Shown here: in pieces, positions 45,227-52,231 of the stretch | Numbering within the stretch: the first letter of the stretch is position 1 | Layout: the number at the start of each line of letters is the position of its first letter | Source of the DNA: Apostichopus japonicus | Lineage: Eukaryota > Echinodermata > Holothuroidea > Aspidochirotida > Stichopodidae | Length of the DNA stretch: 64,000 bases | Assembly: GCF_037975245.1 (NCBI RefSeq) | Contig: NC_092575.1 | Coordinates: forward strand, 451,001-515,000 | Direction of reading: 5' to 3' | Notes under the pieces: generated by a model | Database searches by the model: none | Told to the model about the DNA's origin: nothing | The model's input: the letters and a program-made list of their open reading frames with translations, nothing else | Program-made: the position numbers and the translations under genes

Positions 45227-47813
45227 ACATACACATATAGGCCTACATCGTTGGAATAAATACGTATATGCTCACCAGATGGGTTAGTTTATAGCTGGTA
45301 ATTTTTTTATGACCGCTCGTTCAGTTTTGCTTGACCTATTTTCAAGAAAACTAAATTCCCAATGGCTAATGATGTACATTTCCGTGTGATTAGTGTGTAG
45401 GAAGGAATTCGACTAGCAAGAAATTTCCGCTAGAATTTAAGTACTCATATCTCTATAAGTGGTGTGAGTTAAGAAATGTTGAGGAATGGTTTTCCTTAAA
45501 TCGAACACGAATGGCATGAATAACTTAAAGCATCTTGGTGTAATGGTTGCAGAAAGAAAAACAGTTTTGAAGTTGATCTGAAAATGAATTGAGGATAAAG
45601 TTAATTAAAAGCAAATTCAAAGGAAACATCAGGCGAATGCTACTGTTATAACCTCGACTCGCTATTGGTATCTGAAACAACAAACGAAATGTTGAATTCA
45701 TTGTGTATATTTAACTTGCAGAATTTTTTACAAAATATTCTTATACTTCATCAGAATTTCGTTATCATCAATCAATCTAACACTCTTTTCTATCTGTTTC
45801 TACTGATTAGTGGTAATTAACCATTCTCTTCGTTCCTCGCATCATTTATCGGCTCAGTATACTTAAGTTACACTCGTCTTTTAATCAATGGCATTTGAGT
45901 AGAACAAAAACCCAAATAAAATTTTTATTACAAAAAAAATCTAGCTAAGTGAATGGGTTGCATTTGCTGTGAGATTATCAGATTTTTGGCCCAAAGAAAA
46001 ACCAAAACAAATTTTATACTTAAGATCCACAAGATTGGTTCTTTGCTTAAATCCTGTTAAATGTTTCTTTTGTGTAGTTTTTATAAATATTATAATTTTT
46101 GTTGAAATTTAAACTATTTTCCTCGTTTTATTGATAACAGATAACGCAGTTAAAAATCGCTAGTAATCCATTCGCAAAAGGCTTTCGAGAATGCGATCCA
46201 GATGACTGGTGAGATTTTACCCTTTCTTTTAGGTTTTAACTTTAAAAACACGATGACGTCATATTTTCAATAGACACATTACAAAGATTTAAATAACATC
46301 CATGAATCGATAGATCCAATATATTACGAGTAATATTCTTAAAATAAAATTAAAAAAGAAAATTATATTCAGTCGTTCTGATTTACAATTAACTGCGTTC
46401 TTAAAAAAAGATGATATAAGATAAGGTGAAGTCATTATAGAACATACATGCTTTTCGTAATTTTGAAAATTGTATAGCGCCCTTATAATATAAATTGTTG
46501 AGTTTATGCTTCGCTTGTCAATATTGTACTTGATCAATATCCTGCAGGAATTCCAAACGTTTTTCTTTTCATCCAATAGGGGTTAATTTGTTATAAAATA
46601 TATAGATACATATATACATACATACATATTTATGGTATGATATTATACATATGAGACGATGTGACGATGTATGTATACAGAGAGATGGGCAAGGGGACAT
46701 TACTTCTAAAATAGGCCCTTGCAACAAATTTAATTCCACAACTAAAGAATGTTATAATATGGTATAGATGAGAGAATGCGTGCATTTTCTCACCTTTATT
46801 CATAGTATAATTGAGATAATGCCTCATTCCAACGGTCCCAGGGCACGTAATCATCACAGACCAAGCTCACTTCAGATAGTCGGCATCGCCCGGACAACGA
46901 GGTCAGGGAACCGCAGTAATGGGCACGGGGATCAAGGTGATGGCGCTATTTATTTATTACTCCTTTTCATTATGCTAAACGGCTACCGTAAATGTCGACT
47001 CACCCTTCACCTCTAACATGTGTTGTGGTAACAAGTAAAACAACATACTGTGCACTCTCTATGTACAAATTGTGCTCTCGAATATACTTTAATTTATTAA
47101 ACAGTTTCTTCAGTAGGGTTGTTGCAACGGCAGTCAAATCTATATATTCAAATGCAAGTTACAAACACGGGACAAAATGTTGGCAAATATTTTATGCCAT
47201 GATGGGTGGCATCAAAACAAAATTTTTTGTAGAAAGCCTTATGTGTGACAACTACTTGATGTTCTAGCATATTTTGATTCAATACTGGTAACCTTCATTT
47301 ATTACATTTGCATATCAACGTGTACCAACAGTTTCTATCTCTTTCAAACCTTTCTCAGACGACAAATCGGTTAATTCGAGTTGTGCATCAAACACCCCGC
47401 CATCTTTGACCACAGTGGAGGCGATCAACACCAGCTGTTCGATGACGCAATCAGGAGGTCTTCCTCCTCCTTTGCTTAATCCAAACCCTTCTTACACAGA
47501 ACTACCAAACCCATGCACTTTGACCAATGGAACGTGCGCATCAGATACTTACGCAACATACGCCCCACCCACTGACAATCAATATAGTTATGGACCTAGT
47601 TGTTACTTCCGTTCAAGTAGCAGGCCTACACCCTATTCACGAGAAGTGGCTTATATGCGTGATCCTACTGCCGCTAGATACTGTTCGAATGGATTGACGG
47701 CGGGTTATATGAGTAGAACTGCTGGGCATGCGCAGTTTGGTTATGATCCAACTGCTTCCATGATGGGAAGCATATCAGATCCTAGGCGAAACTATGCACA
47801 ACCGATGATCTGA
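13492..47813 (+). CDS. Tbx1/10: Tbx1/10-class T-box transcription factor (whole gene, 8 coding exons)
   Basis: Joined coding exons: 13492-13822, 25564-25906, 41559-41640, 41994-42185, 42627-42782, 46141-46208, 46842-46936 and 47359-47813. Lengths sum to 1722 nt (573 residues plus stop) and every junction is in phase with GT/AG sites. The T-box starts in exon 2 ([20 protein letters not shown]) and runs through exon 6 ([17 protein letters not shown]). Family-typical stretches include [57 protein letters not shown] and [18 protein letters not shown]. These match the vertebrate Tbx1/Tbx10 class better than Tbx20 or Tbx15/18/22. T-box proteins are nuclear sequence-specific DNA-binding regulators; Tbx1 acts in pharyngeal and mesodermal development in chordates. 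Before the T-box are an eh1-like motif, a His-rich run and a basic PSPKKPRL patch. Two introns of 11.7 and 15.7 kb precede the T-box core. The class call is strong; orthology to a single vertebrate gene is inference. Confidence 0.93.
15670..15975. repeat. ~115 bp tandem repeat, three copies
   Basis: Two full copies and one partial copy of a unit running from AATGATC..CCAAGTT through ATTATGT..GCGTAAC..GACGCAA to ACTCCCTAGTTAGTCGGAGT and ACCCAAATCATTTT. The last full copies are well conserved, suggesting a recent duplication. Confidence 0.8.
16315..16432. repeat. ~40 bp repeat carrying CACGTG E-boxes, three copies
   Basis: Three head-to-tail copies of a unit with ATTGCTAGTTTGTTAAATGA followed by ATACTCATCACGTG. 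Each copy ends in TCACGTG; the last two extend to TCACGTGAT. A further CACGTG lies just after the array near 16,439. CACGTG is the core for bHLH factors of the MITF/TFE/USF/Myc type (family knowledge); function here is unknown. Confidence 0.75.
17963..18060. repeat. TA dinucleotide tract
   Basis: About 95 bp of nearly pure TA with a few TTTA interruptions, inside Tbx1/10 intron 1. Confidence 0.9.
18105..18212. repeat. Near-perfect inverted repeat (fold-back), 47 bp arms
   Basis: The arms 18105-18151 and 18166-18212 are exact reverse complements by my reading, with a 14 nt centre of CATATA type. The outer half of each arm is unique sequence (AGAATTGTTTGCCTGACTTT on the left), the inner part TA-rich. 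It could be a fold-back element, a cruciform-forming palindrome, or a hairpin RNA precursor. It sits 45 bp after the TA tract. No target-site duplication was recognised. Confidence 0.88.
24815..25390. repeat. Diverged array of GGTTACGTACAAT motifs
   Basis: Eight or so diverged copies of CGGTTACGTACAAT / CAGTTACGTACAAT, spaced irregularly, with intervening AATAAACAA-like spacers and a poly-G run at 25,025-25,050. The array ends about 170 bp before Tbx1/10 exon 2. Probably an old minisatellite. Confidence 0.6.
25564..25906 (+). CDS. Tbx1/10: Tbx1/10 coding exon 2 (linker, NLS-like patch, T-box start)
   Basis: The acceptor is a pyrimidine-rich TTTTTTCTTTTTTATTAAACACAG. The first two bases complete a GTG codon with exon 1. 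The exon encodes a polar, Ser/Asp/Asn-rich linker with [13 protein letters not shown], a likely nuclear-localisation patch, and then the beginning of the T-box: [20 protein letters not shown] and MIVTKAGR. Human TBX1 has the same [25 protein letters not shown] arrangement (family knowledge). The exon ends GCAGGCAG|GTAAGA with two bases of an Arg codon completed by exon 3. Confidence 0.93.
26840..27290. repeat. Left subterminal array of GACTA/GACC palindromic half-sites
   Basis: More than 20 half-sites of the form TAGTC, TGGTC, GACTA or GACC, often paired as short palindromes such as TAGTCACTTGACTA and TGGTCACATGACCA. From about 26,961 a 106 bp unit repeats roughly three times (TCACATGACCAG at 26,961, 27,067 and 27,173). 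The density drops sharply after 27,290. Confidence 0.85.
27324..27393 (-). repeat. tRNA-like sequence (tRNA-derived SINE head or tRNA pseudogene)
   Basis: Read on the minus strand, it begins CCCACCA and ends TGGTGGG, a perfect 7 bp acceptor-like stem over a 70 nt length. It has a box A-like TAGCTCAACAGA and a perfect box B GGTTCGAATCC. The T-stem and anticodon stem pair poorly, so a functional tRNA is unlikely. It lies just inside the left subterminal array of the candidate element. Confidence 0.6.
27780..29250. repeat. Interspersed ~130 bp repeat, three diverged copies
   Basis: Copies around 27,790-27,915, 28,805-28,945 and 29,105-29,240 share AAGTATGGAGATGATCGG, a block reading ATTGACATTTTAAGAATTT, an ATTAATATTCATG block and GAACAACAAAAACAATAGGG. 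Spacing is uneven (about 1000 and 300 bp). They look like one older dispersed repeat duplicated within the element. Confidence 0.7.
29319..29717. repeat. 199 bp tandem duplication with an internal hairpin
   Basis: Two highly similar copies at a 199 bp period (CAGACC/T..GAGGACCCCATTG at 29,352 and 29,551). Each includes a 14 bp stem, ACCGAGGACCTGAA paired with TTCAAGTCCTCGGT (one mismatch), over a 9 nt loop, and another GAGGAC block upstream. The copies start in CA-rich tracts. The open frames on both strands here come from the repeat and are not called genes. Confidence 0.8.
30142..30306 (-). CDS. Last exon of SAMD3-like-tail protein (minus strand)
   Basis: On the minus strand the acceptor TTGCAG precedes GTTACAGAC; the exon encodes 54 residues and ends at TAG (complement of 30142-30144). 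It begins [18 protein letters not shown] and ends in a hydrophobic helix-like segment, [21 protein letters not shown]. From memory, this resembles the C-terminal end of uncharacterised animal proteins named SAMD3-like, which end with an AMxxLMGLIYALNLAYP-like segment. Phase 0 matches the exon at 31536-31624. Confidence 0.55.
   Translation of the reverse strand, partial: VTDLSDVPVYIQVTEDEGVPEYTVIVETLQVATLKSLFAAMCNYLAVFSVLNKA
31015..31480. repeat. ~150 bp tandem repeat, about three copies
   Basis: Units share ATGGCCCATATGG, CCCAAAGGAGCACTACCA-type blocks, CACTATCGTGA, and a TAGGAAAA..CATTTTGTGTGATTTC block. Copies begin around 31,015, 31,170 and 31,330. It lies in the intron between the last two SAMD3-like-tail exons. 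Confidence 0.7.
31536..31624 (-). CDS. Internal exon of SAMD3-like-tail protein (minus strand)
   Basis: Minus-strand acceptor TTTTCTTTTAG, then 89 nt, then donor GTAAGT. The first two bases complete a CAG codon with the preceding exon. It encodes [20 protein letters not shown] followed by MIVFADEDS. Both splice sites are strong and phases fit both neighbours, which supports a real or recently real gene rather than a chance frame. Confidence 0.6.
32660..32760 (-). mobile_element. Possible LINE/SINE 3' tail
   Basis: On the minus strand this reads as a short GC-richer segment followed by CCCTATATAAAAACG and a TTATTATTATTA tail, the kind of 3' end seen in CR1/L2-type retroposons and the SINEs that share their tails. 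There is no coding evidence. Confidence 0.4.
33610..34090 (-). mobile_element. LINE reverse-transcriptase C-terminal relic (CR1/L2/Rex-like)
   Basis: The minus-strand frame across 33643-33993 reads [40 protein letters not shown] and [15 protein letters not shown]. This matches the conserved C-terminal region of non-LTR retrotransposon proteins (AARLV..HITPVL..LHWLPVxxRIxFKxLLLxYKxLNxxAPxYL). A frameshifted [19 protein letters not shown]-like segment lies just upstream, so the copy is broken. It lies in an intron of the minus-strand cargo gene. Confidence 0.78.
34279..34435 (-). CDS. Internal exon of SAMD3-like-tail protein (minus strand)
   Basis: Minus-strand acceptor TTTAACCATAG, then 157 nt encoding 52 residues, starting [20 protein letters not shown] and continuing [20 protein letters not shown] and [12 protein letters not shown]. 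The donor is C|GTTAAG. Without splicing the frame stops two codons later (CGT TAA); splicing to 31624 restores an open frame (GAQSRM). The KY..A.I.....L..HPTV pattern sits where SAMD3-like proteins have a small helical segment; this comparison is from memory. Confidence 0.58.
34488..34742 (+). mobile_element. RTE/jockey-type LINE 3'-end relic
   Basis: The plus strand reads [20 protein letters not shown] then FRHVERDG, matching the extreme C-terminal zone of many non-LTR retrotransposon proteins (LxRIRDYVxRRRLRWFGHVERM). Further on, AGGCTCCCCAAGTCTTGGGA and GATAAAGGTATAGATCGGGC correspond to a frame-shifted R..GRP..TWD and a KGIDR-like end. It is inactivated. Confidence 0.75.
35003..35085 (-). 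CDS. Most 5' recognised exon of SAMD3-like-tail protein (minus strand)
   Basis: Minus-strand acceptor ACATTGGCAG, then 83 nt with two leading bases of a split codon, then donor GTACTG. It encodes [20 protein letters not shown] followed by WLFEDEE. An Arg-rich start, IV, then a spaced V..YPWLF and acidic residues resembles the RRxxIVxxxPxVxxLKxxWPALF block of SAMD3-like proteins. There is no start codon, so at least one more exon lies 5' (higher coordinates). The four exons together give about 163 codons. Confidence 0.58.
36670..36900 (-). promoter_or_regulatory. Candidate promoter / 5' untranslated exon for the minus-strand gene
   Basis: On the minus strand this CpG-richer stretch ends in CCATTGCAAG|GTTAGT, a good donor, and contains GCGCGGGAAAA (36,849-36,859), an E2F-like site. 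The only ATG seen in it opens a short frame that stops, so any exon here would be non-coding. It lies just inside the right terminus of the candidate TIR element. Confidence 0.35.
36940..37080. repeat. Right subterminal half-site cluster
   Basis: Contains GGTCAGGCGACC, GGGTTAGTCGTGA, GTTGACTAACG, CCAGTCGATATGACTAGAC and GCTTGACTAG, the same GACTA/GACC half-site vocabulary as the left end at 26,840-27,290, in inverted overall arrangement. It is shorter and lacks the 106 bp repeat. Confidence 0.75.
40865..40945. repeat. 27 bp tandem repeat, three copies
   Basis: Units read GAATACATAGTCTTGGATAG plus TCACATT, the first slightly diverged (GAATACAGAGTCTCGGATAG). The array ends 615 bp before Tbx1/10 exon 3. 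Confidence 0.75.
41230..41462. repeat. GGTGTCAGTAGTG motif array upstream of exon 3
   Basis: Six diverged copies of TTGGTGTCAGTAGTGGT-like sequence with about 30-45 bp of variable, AT-rich spacer between them. It ends about 100 bp before the T-box exon at 41,559. Confidence 0.65.
41559..41640 (+). CDS. Tbx1/10: Tbx1/10 coding exon 3 (T-box)
   Basis: Acceptor TTTTCCTGGCAG; 82 nt encoding the end of the split Arg codon, then [20 protein letters not shown] and LLMDFVP; donor GTGAGT in phase 0. The [12 protein letters not shown] sequence is diagnostic of Tbx1-class T-boxes (Tbx20 has MFPTIRVSFSGVDP). No unusual residues in the part seen. Confidence 0.97.
41994..42185 (+). CDS. Tbx1/10: Tbx1/10 coding exon 4 (T-box)
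   Basis: Acceptor TTTGATGTTGTAG; 192 nt, 64 codons, phase 0 at both ends; donor GTGAGT. It encodes [40 protein letters not shown] and [20 protein letters not shown] then DNGH. The W-VAGKADP and HPDSPA blocks are core T-box DNA-contact scaffold. Confidence 0.97.
42627..42782 (+). CDS. Tbx1/10: Tbx1/10 coding exon 5 (T-box)
   Basis: Acceptor TTTGTCTGCAG; 156 nt, 52 codons in phase 0; donor GTAAGG. It encodes [40 protein letters not shown] and [12 protein letters not shown]. The variable loop ([13 protein letters not shown]) is where Tbx1-class proteins differ most between lineages; vertebrate TBX1 has DPRKDSEKYAEEN there. Confidence 0.97.
43310..43625. mobile_element. Diverged relative of the hAT-type element
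   Basis: Shares ACTATCT.AGCGGAGCGCCACCA, GGTTG.CGCGGAGCGTA and AGAAAATTTT blocks with the complete element at 43,665-44,065, and is preceded by poly-G and GGCGCAGGCGCGGCGGAACTG. Ends are not clear. The open frames over it are repeat-derived. Confidence 0.55.
43665..44065. mobile_element. Non-autonomous hAT-type element (MITE), 401 bp
   Basis: It begins CAGTGGCGGAGC and ends GCTCCGCCACTG, a 12 bp perfect terminal inverted repeat. The flanking 8 bp AGTAAGGG occurs at both 43657-43664 and 44066-44073. CAGTGGCG-type ends with 8 bp duplications are typical of hAT transposons (family knowledge). The interior has no transposase frame. It is inserted in intron 5 of Tbx1/10. Confidence 0.92.
44204..44437 (-). 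mobile_element. Second, truncated CAGTGGCGG-ended repeat
   Basis: On the minus strand it begins CAGTGGCGGCGGAACC followed by G-rich sequence, and runs to about CCCGTCCCCTGGCTATAG. Only one hAT-like terminus is seen and no target duplication, so it is a truncated or composite copy. Confidence 0.45.
45162..45226. repeat. TA dinucleotide tract
   Basis: About 65 bp of TA repeats in Tbx1/10 intron 5. Confidence 0.9.
46141..46208 (+). CDS. Tbx1/10: Tbx1/10 coding exon 6 (end of T-box)
   Basis: Acceptor ATTGATAACAG; 68 nt encoding [20 protein letters not shown] then DD and two bases (TG) of a Trp codon; donor GTGAGA. This is the C-terminal T-box helix that inserts into the minor groove in T-box structures. 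Joining straight to 47359 would make TGA, so another exon must come between. Confidence 0.96.
46842..46936 (+). CDS. Tbx1/10: Tbx1/10 coding exon 7 (post-T-box basic segment)
   Basis: Found from phase and resemblance. The acceptor is AACGGTCCCAG; the first G completes TGG (Trp) with exon 6. It then encodes [20 protein letters not shown] and [11 protein letters not shown], with one base left over before donor GTGATG. Vertebrate TBX1 has W-PRNHRPG at the same place. The leftover G joins AC of exon 8 to make GAC. The acceptor tract is not very pyrimidine-rich and the donor GTGATG is weak; homology and double phase fit carry the call. Confidence 0.82.
47359..47813 (+). CDS. Tbx1/10: Tbx1/10 coding exon 8 (C-terminal domain, stop)
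   Basis: Acceptor ACCTTTCTCAG; the frame runs [20 protein letters not shown] and onward to a TGA at 47811-47813. The ~150-residue tail is rich in Pro, Tyr, Ser and Thr ([34 protein letters not shown]), typical of T-box C-terminal transactivation regions, which align poorly between phyla. No other domain was seen. Confidence 0.93.
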
Positions 47814-48245
47814 TTGGAAAACGGTTATAAATATTCATGAGACAACTACCAATCACTGTGTGTGTGGTTTACTTACGTCGTCATACGAAACCTTTCTGAA
47901 GTGCCAGGTCTGCTGAATGCATTCTGTTTGGTGACGTCAAGTTTAGAAAGTACGAGGTCATCCCATTTGATATTTTAAACATTACCATTGTTCTTACTGA
48001 ATTGTTGTTATGATTGTTGGATATTTTTCTATTTCCATGAGGACTTACGGTGCTGTTCGCTACTTGCATTGGAGATGTCTCGTTGAAGTTAACATCGAAT
48101 TAACACCGCCAATTGAAAACTCAAACCTACCTCCATGAACTCGAAAACATGAGTTATTTGAATGATAAAAGCGATTACGCAGCAAAAGTGACAATTGCTT
48201 CTCCATTCAAAGTTAGGTATAATAAATTGCGTGGAAATATCTAAC
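47814..48245 (+). other. Probable Tbx1/10 3' untranslated region
   Basis: No exon-like continuation follows. A canonical AATAAA lies at 48221-48226, about 410 bp after the stop, just before a short CA run and a long TA tract. The UTR end is inferred from this signal only. Confidence 0.55.
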
Positions 48246-48295
48246 TAATCGTCATTCACATATATGTACACACACACACACACAGAACCTCAGTT

Positions 48296-48490
<195 letters not shown>

Positions 48491-49259
48491 TAACTGAGGT
48501 GCTGTGGATTCAAGTCCACCAGTGATTTATACTCCTTTGACACCTTACGAAATCACATCAGTAGTGTATTGATGCAGATTAAATTTACAGGAAGGTATGT
48601 TCATCTTTAGATCATTAGATGACCCCCTGATCCTTTAATGGTGGTAGGATGATCCTAGGATCATATTATGATCCCGTGATCATTTGCTCAACCAATTCAT
48701 TGTATCCTTCTTTAATGTATGTTTAGTTGCCATAGCGATCAAATACCGCCTTTGTGACCATTATATTCTTTTGACTGTTTGTTACTATCGTTTTTAAATT
48801 ATTTAAATGATTTATCTATTTATTGGCTCTCCATCATCAACATTTAACGTTGGAAAGTCAGATTTGATAGAGGAGAAAAAGTCTCAAACAGGGTAAGCAA
48901 AATGATGTAAATAGATTCATGGATATACGTAAGCAGCCTTTGGATGTATAATAAGGTATGTTTAACTTAACTTCTTGCTATGGTTTTCCTCTTAAATGTG
49001 TCACATGGGTTCATCCTGTCCTATGTGGTCTACATTAAAGCTGATTGGTTCTTTGGCGATGACGTCATTACCACACATATCGTCCTCCCAAACCATCCAT
49101 ATTTCTCAAACCCAGATCATGCTGGTTTTGAGGTCGATATGAAGAAGTGAACTTTTTGATAGTTTGTGAAGTAGGCTATATGTAAAACAATTAAATAATA
49201 ATAATAATGTGAAGAACTTTGGAAAGACTCAGTAATTATTGCCAGGATTTCTATTAATC
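48491..49259. other. Intergenic, no gene seen
   Basis: Contains a T-arm-like GTGGATTCAAGTCCAC at about 48,506-48,521 next to the TA tract, perhaps a SINE remnant, and a GATC-rich palindromic patch at 48,605-48,690. No coding evidence. Confidence 0.5.
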
Positions 49260-49990
49260 CAGCAGGTAGATTTTGTACTTAGATCTAAGCAGGGTTCGAT
49301 TCAGAATAATCCAGGTAAACATTGGACTTAAATTGAAGCAGGGTTCGATTCAGAATAATCCAGGTAGACATTGGACTTAGATCTAAGCAGGGTTCGATTC
49401 AGAATAATCCAGGTAGACAATGAAGTTAGATTGAAGCAGGGTTATATTCAGAATAATCCAGGTAGATATTGGACTTAGATTTAAGCAGGGTTAGATTCAT
49501 AATAATCCAGGTAAACATTGGACTTAAATTGAAGCAGGGTTCGATTCATAATAATCCAGGTAGACATTGGACTTAGATCTAAGCAGGGTTATATTCAGAA
49601 TAATCCAGGTAGACATTGGACTTAGATCTAAGCAGGGTTCGATTCAGAATAATCCGGGTAGACAATGAAGTTAGATCTAAGCAGGGTTATATTCAGAATA
49701 ATCCAGGTAGATATTGGACTTAGATCTAAGCAGGGTTATATTCAGAATAATCCAGGTAGACATTGGACTTAGATTGAAGCAGGGTTCGATTCAGAATAAT
49801 CCAGGTAGACATTGAACTTAGATCTCAGCAGAGTTCGATTCAGAATAATCCAGGTAGACATTGAACTTAGATCTAAGCAGAGTTCGATTCAGAATAATCC
49901 AGGTAGACATTGGACTTAGATTTAAGCAGGGTTAGGTTCAGAATAATCCAGGTAGATATTGAAATTAGATTTAAGCAGGGTTAGAGTTAA
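49260..49990. repeat. 49 bp minisatellite, ~14-15 copies
   Basis: Unit: AGCAGGGTTCGATTCAGAAT, then AATCCAGGTAGACATTGG, then ACTTAGATCTA. Copies differ at a few fixed positions (GGTTCGATTC versus GGTTATATTC; ATCTA versus TTGA), giving distinguishable unit types that alternate along the array. Confidence 0.93.
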
Positions 49991-51000
49991 TTCTAACAAA
50001 CGTTTGAAAGATCTTTTAGATCTGTTACAGGTCAATTCTATTTTTTTTTGCGTCGAATCACTGTATTCATTAATATTATTTCAATATATAAATAAATTTC
50101 TTTGGTAACTTCCAATTAACTTGTCGTTAGAAAACTTCATGAAAAGAAGATTCATATCTCATTTATTAACTTGGTTAATATTTCTATCATTTGTCTTGTT
50201 ATAACTCTCAAGAAGCAATCTTTAAATGGTTTCATGCGTATTGGACTCCGTGACGTCATACTGGCACGAATCAGCGTCTTCATTTCAATGACGTAAAGTG
50301 AGAATAGGTTGAAATGGTCCAATTCTAGTGTCTTAACTATCAACCTGAAGAAAAGAAGAAACGGTTAAACATTAAAAACATCCTTATTTTGATAGCACTG
50401 CATTCCATGGACGTATATGGTTGCGTTATAAATAACAGTTTTGAAACTGCCTTGCTTCTAATTCAAATAAATTAAGGGAAAAACGTGTCGTAATTTCACT
50501 AATTTTGTTAACCGTTTATGAGGATTAAAGCCAGTGATAGTTAGTAGGTTAGCCACAATTAATGATACATCGTCACATTGTAAATACATGTACATTGTTC
50601 ATATAGTAAAGTCTACATAGTATGGAGTCTCAAGCTCCACTGAAGAGAATTAAAAGCAAAAAATTAAACGATTTCAAATTGTTCTCTTTTCTCAGTTTCC
50701 GTTTGTAATACCTACATGAAATTATATAACAATGTCATAATGAAGCATGACAGGAGAGCAGATATCCTCTAGGATTAGATTCTTGAGAATATCGATATCT
50801 TGGATGGTTGATGGTTTGATCCCTATCCTAATAGTATCTCAATATATATATATATATATATATATATTACAATACCTTGTATATGTACTGAAGCTTAAAA
50901 GTGCCATCAACATAAGAAAAAGTAAAAGTATTTTGTTTAGATAACAAGATAATATCTTATCAAAAATCAGAACAATGTTGGATTGCTCAGTTGCTTTATC
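49991..51000. other. Intergenic, no gene seen
   Basis: AT-rich, with a short TA tract at 50,841-50,868. No exon, RNA gene or element was recognised. Confidence 0.5.
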
Positions 51001-51385
51001 TGAACAATTGAACAAATTTCTGCAAAATGTTTACTTGACAACTTATCATATCTCGTCAATTCAACATTTTTATGCAAAAAATTATTTGATCACTTCATTC
51101 CATCTGAACAATTGAACAATTTTCTGCCAAAATTTTAATTGATAACTTATCATATGTCGTCAATTCAACATTTGTCTGCAAAATGTTCAATTGTTCACTT
51201 CATTCCATCTGAGCAATTGAACAATTTTCCTCAAAATGTTGAATTGACAACTTATCATATCTCATCAATTCAACCCTTTTCTGCAAAAATGTTCAATTGT
51301 TCACTTCATTCCAACTGAGCATTTGAACAATTTTCTGCAAAATCTTTAATTGACAACTTATCATATCTCATCAATTCAACATTAT
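51000..51385. repeat. ~100 bp CAATTG-rich tandem repeat, ~4 copies
   Basis: Units carry CTGAACAATTGAACAATTTT, CTGCAAAATGTT, GACAACTTATCATATCTCRT, CAATTCAACATT and GTTCAATTGTTCACTTCATT. Many AACAATTG/CAATTGTT half-palindromes result. Confidence 0.8.
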
Positions 51386-51739
51386 ATCATTTCTGTAACT
51401 GTATCCCAAACTTATCGATCAATCGAATTTGTACGCGTATGTCAGAAATTCAATTTATGTTCATTTAATTTGATTTAAATCGATCAATGAATCAGTCAAT
51501 CATAATAACCAAGCATTACAACGAAGTTGAAACCTAATATATTGAGAACACCAATGTTAACAGAAAGTAATATGAGATAGGTATTAAGTTACAAAGAGTA
51601 GCCTGACAGTAAAAAGATAGTTGTTGAAGGAGACCCACCCACCTCACCCCACCATACGCCCACATCTCTACGAAGCCAGACTACAGTGAACTAGAAAAAG
51701 ACTGGATATAAGACAGGAACGTTAGGAATTCTTAAATAA

Positions 51740-52140
51740 CAAAAGAGCCTAGCAATTGTATGAAACGGTCACTCAAAGAGTTCTAGATGTTAGGACCTAT
51801 GAAACAGATACAATGCTGATTATAGAATTCAAAAGATTTACAGGAATGCTGAGGGAGTTGCTGGATCTAGTGGTTGTGTACAGAATAACAATTGGAAAAA
51901 GGAGGTTGAAACACTTAGGCAGAGCCCTATTACAAAATTGGAACATAAAAATTGCCATTTGATGACTGTTGATGTCGTAAATATTGAGGGTGTTGAGTTT
52001 AACGAAAAGAGGATTCTGTAAGAAAGAGCCAAACGAACTGCCTTTTTCAGAAGAGCCTGAAATTTCTGCAGTTGCGAAGGGTAGTTGCTGGCCCAGCAGA
52101 ATTACAGTAAGATAAGTAGTGCAGGATAATATTATCATAA
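51740..52140 (-). mobile_element. LINE reverse-transcriptase C-terminal relic
   Basis: The minus-strand frame at 51797-52138 contains LNTLNIYDINSHQMAIFMFQ, FCNRALPKCFNLLF and TTRSSNSLSIPV. These match the LKLxxIYDxxxxxxAxFMYKxxNxxLPxxFxxxF..YNTRSxxxLxxP pattern near the C-terminus of jockey/CR1-clade retrotransposon proteins. There is no intact element around it. Confidence 0.62.
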
Positions 52141-52231
52141 ACGGTATGGAGAATTCTCATACGGTTGAGAAACAAAAATACCGACTCCTCTAGAAACTTT
52201 GATGCACGCAAAATCAAAGATGGACTTTTTG

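Noticed and set aside
46209-47359. Direct splice from Tbx1/10 exon 6 to the exon at 47359
   Set aside because: It creates TGA at the junction; the intervening exon 46842-46936 fixes both phase and homology.
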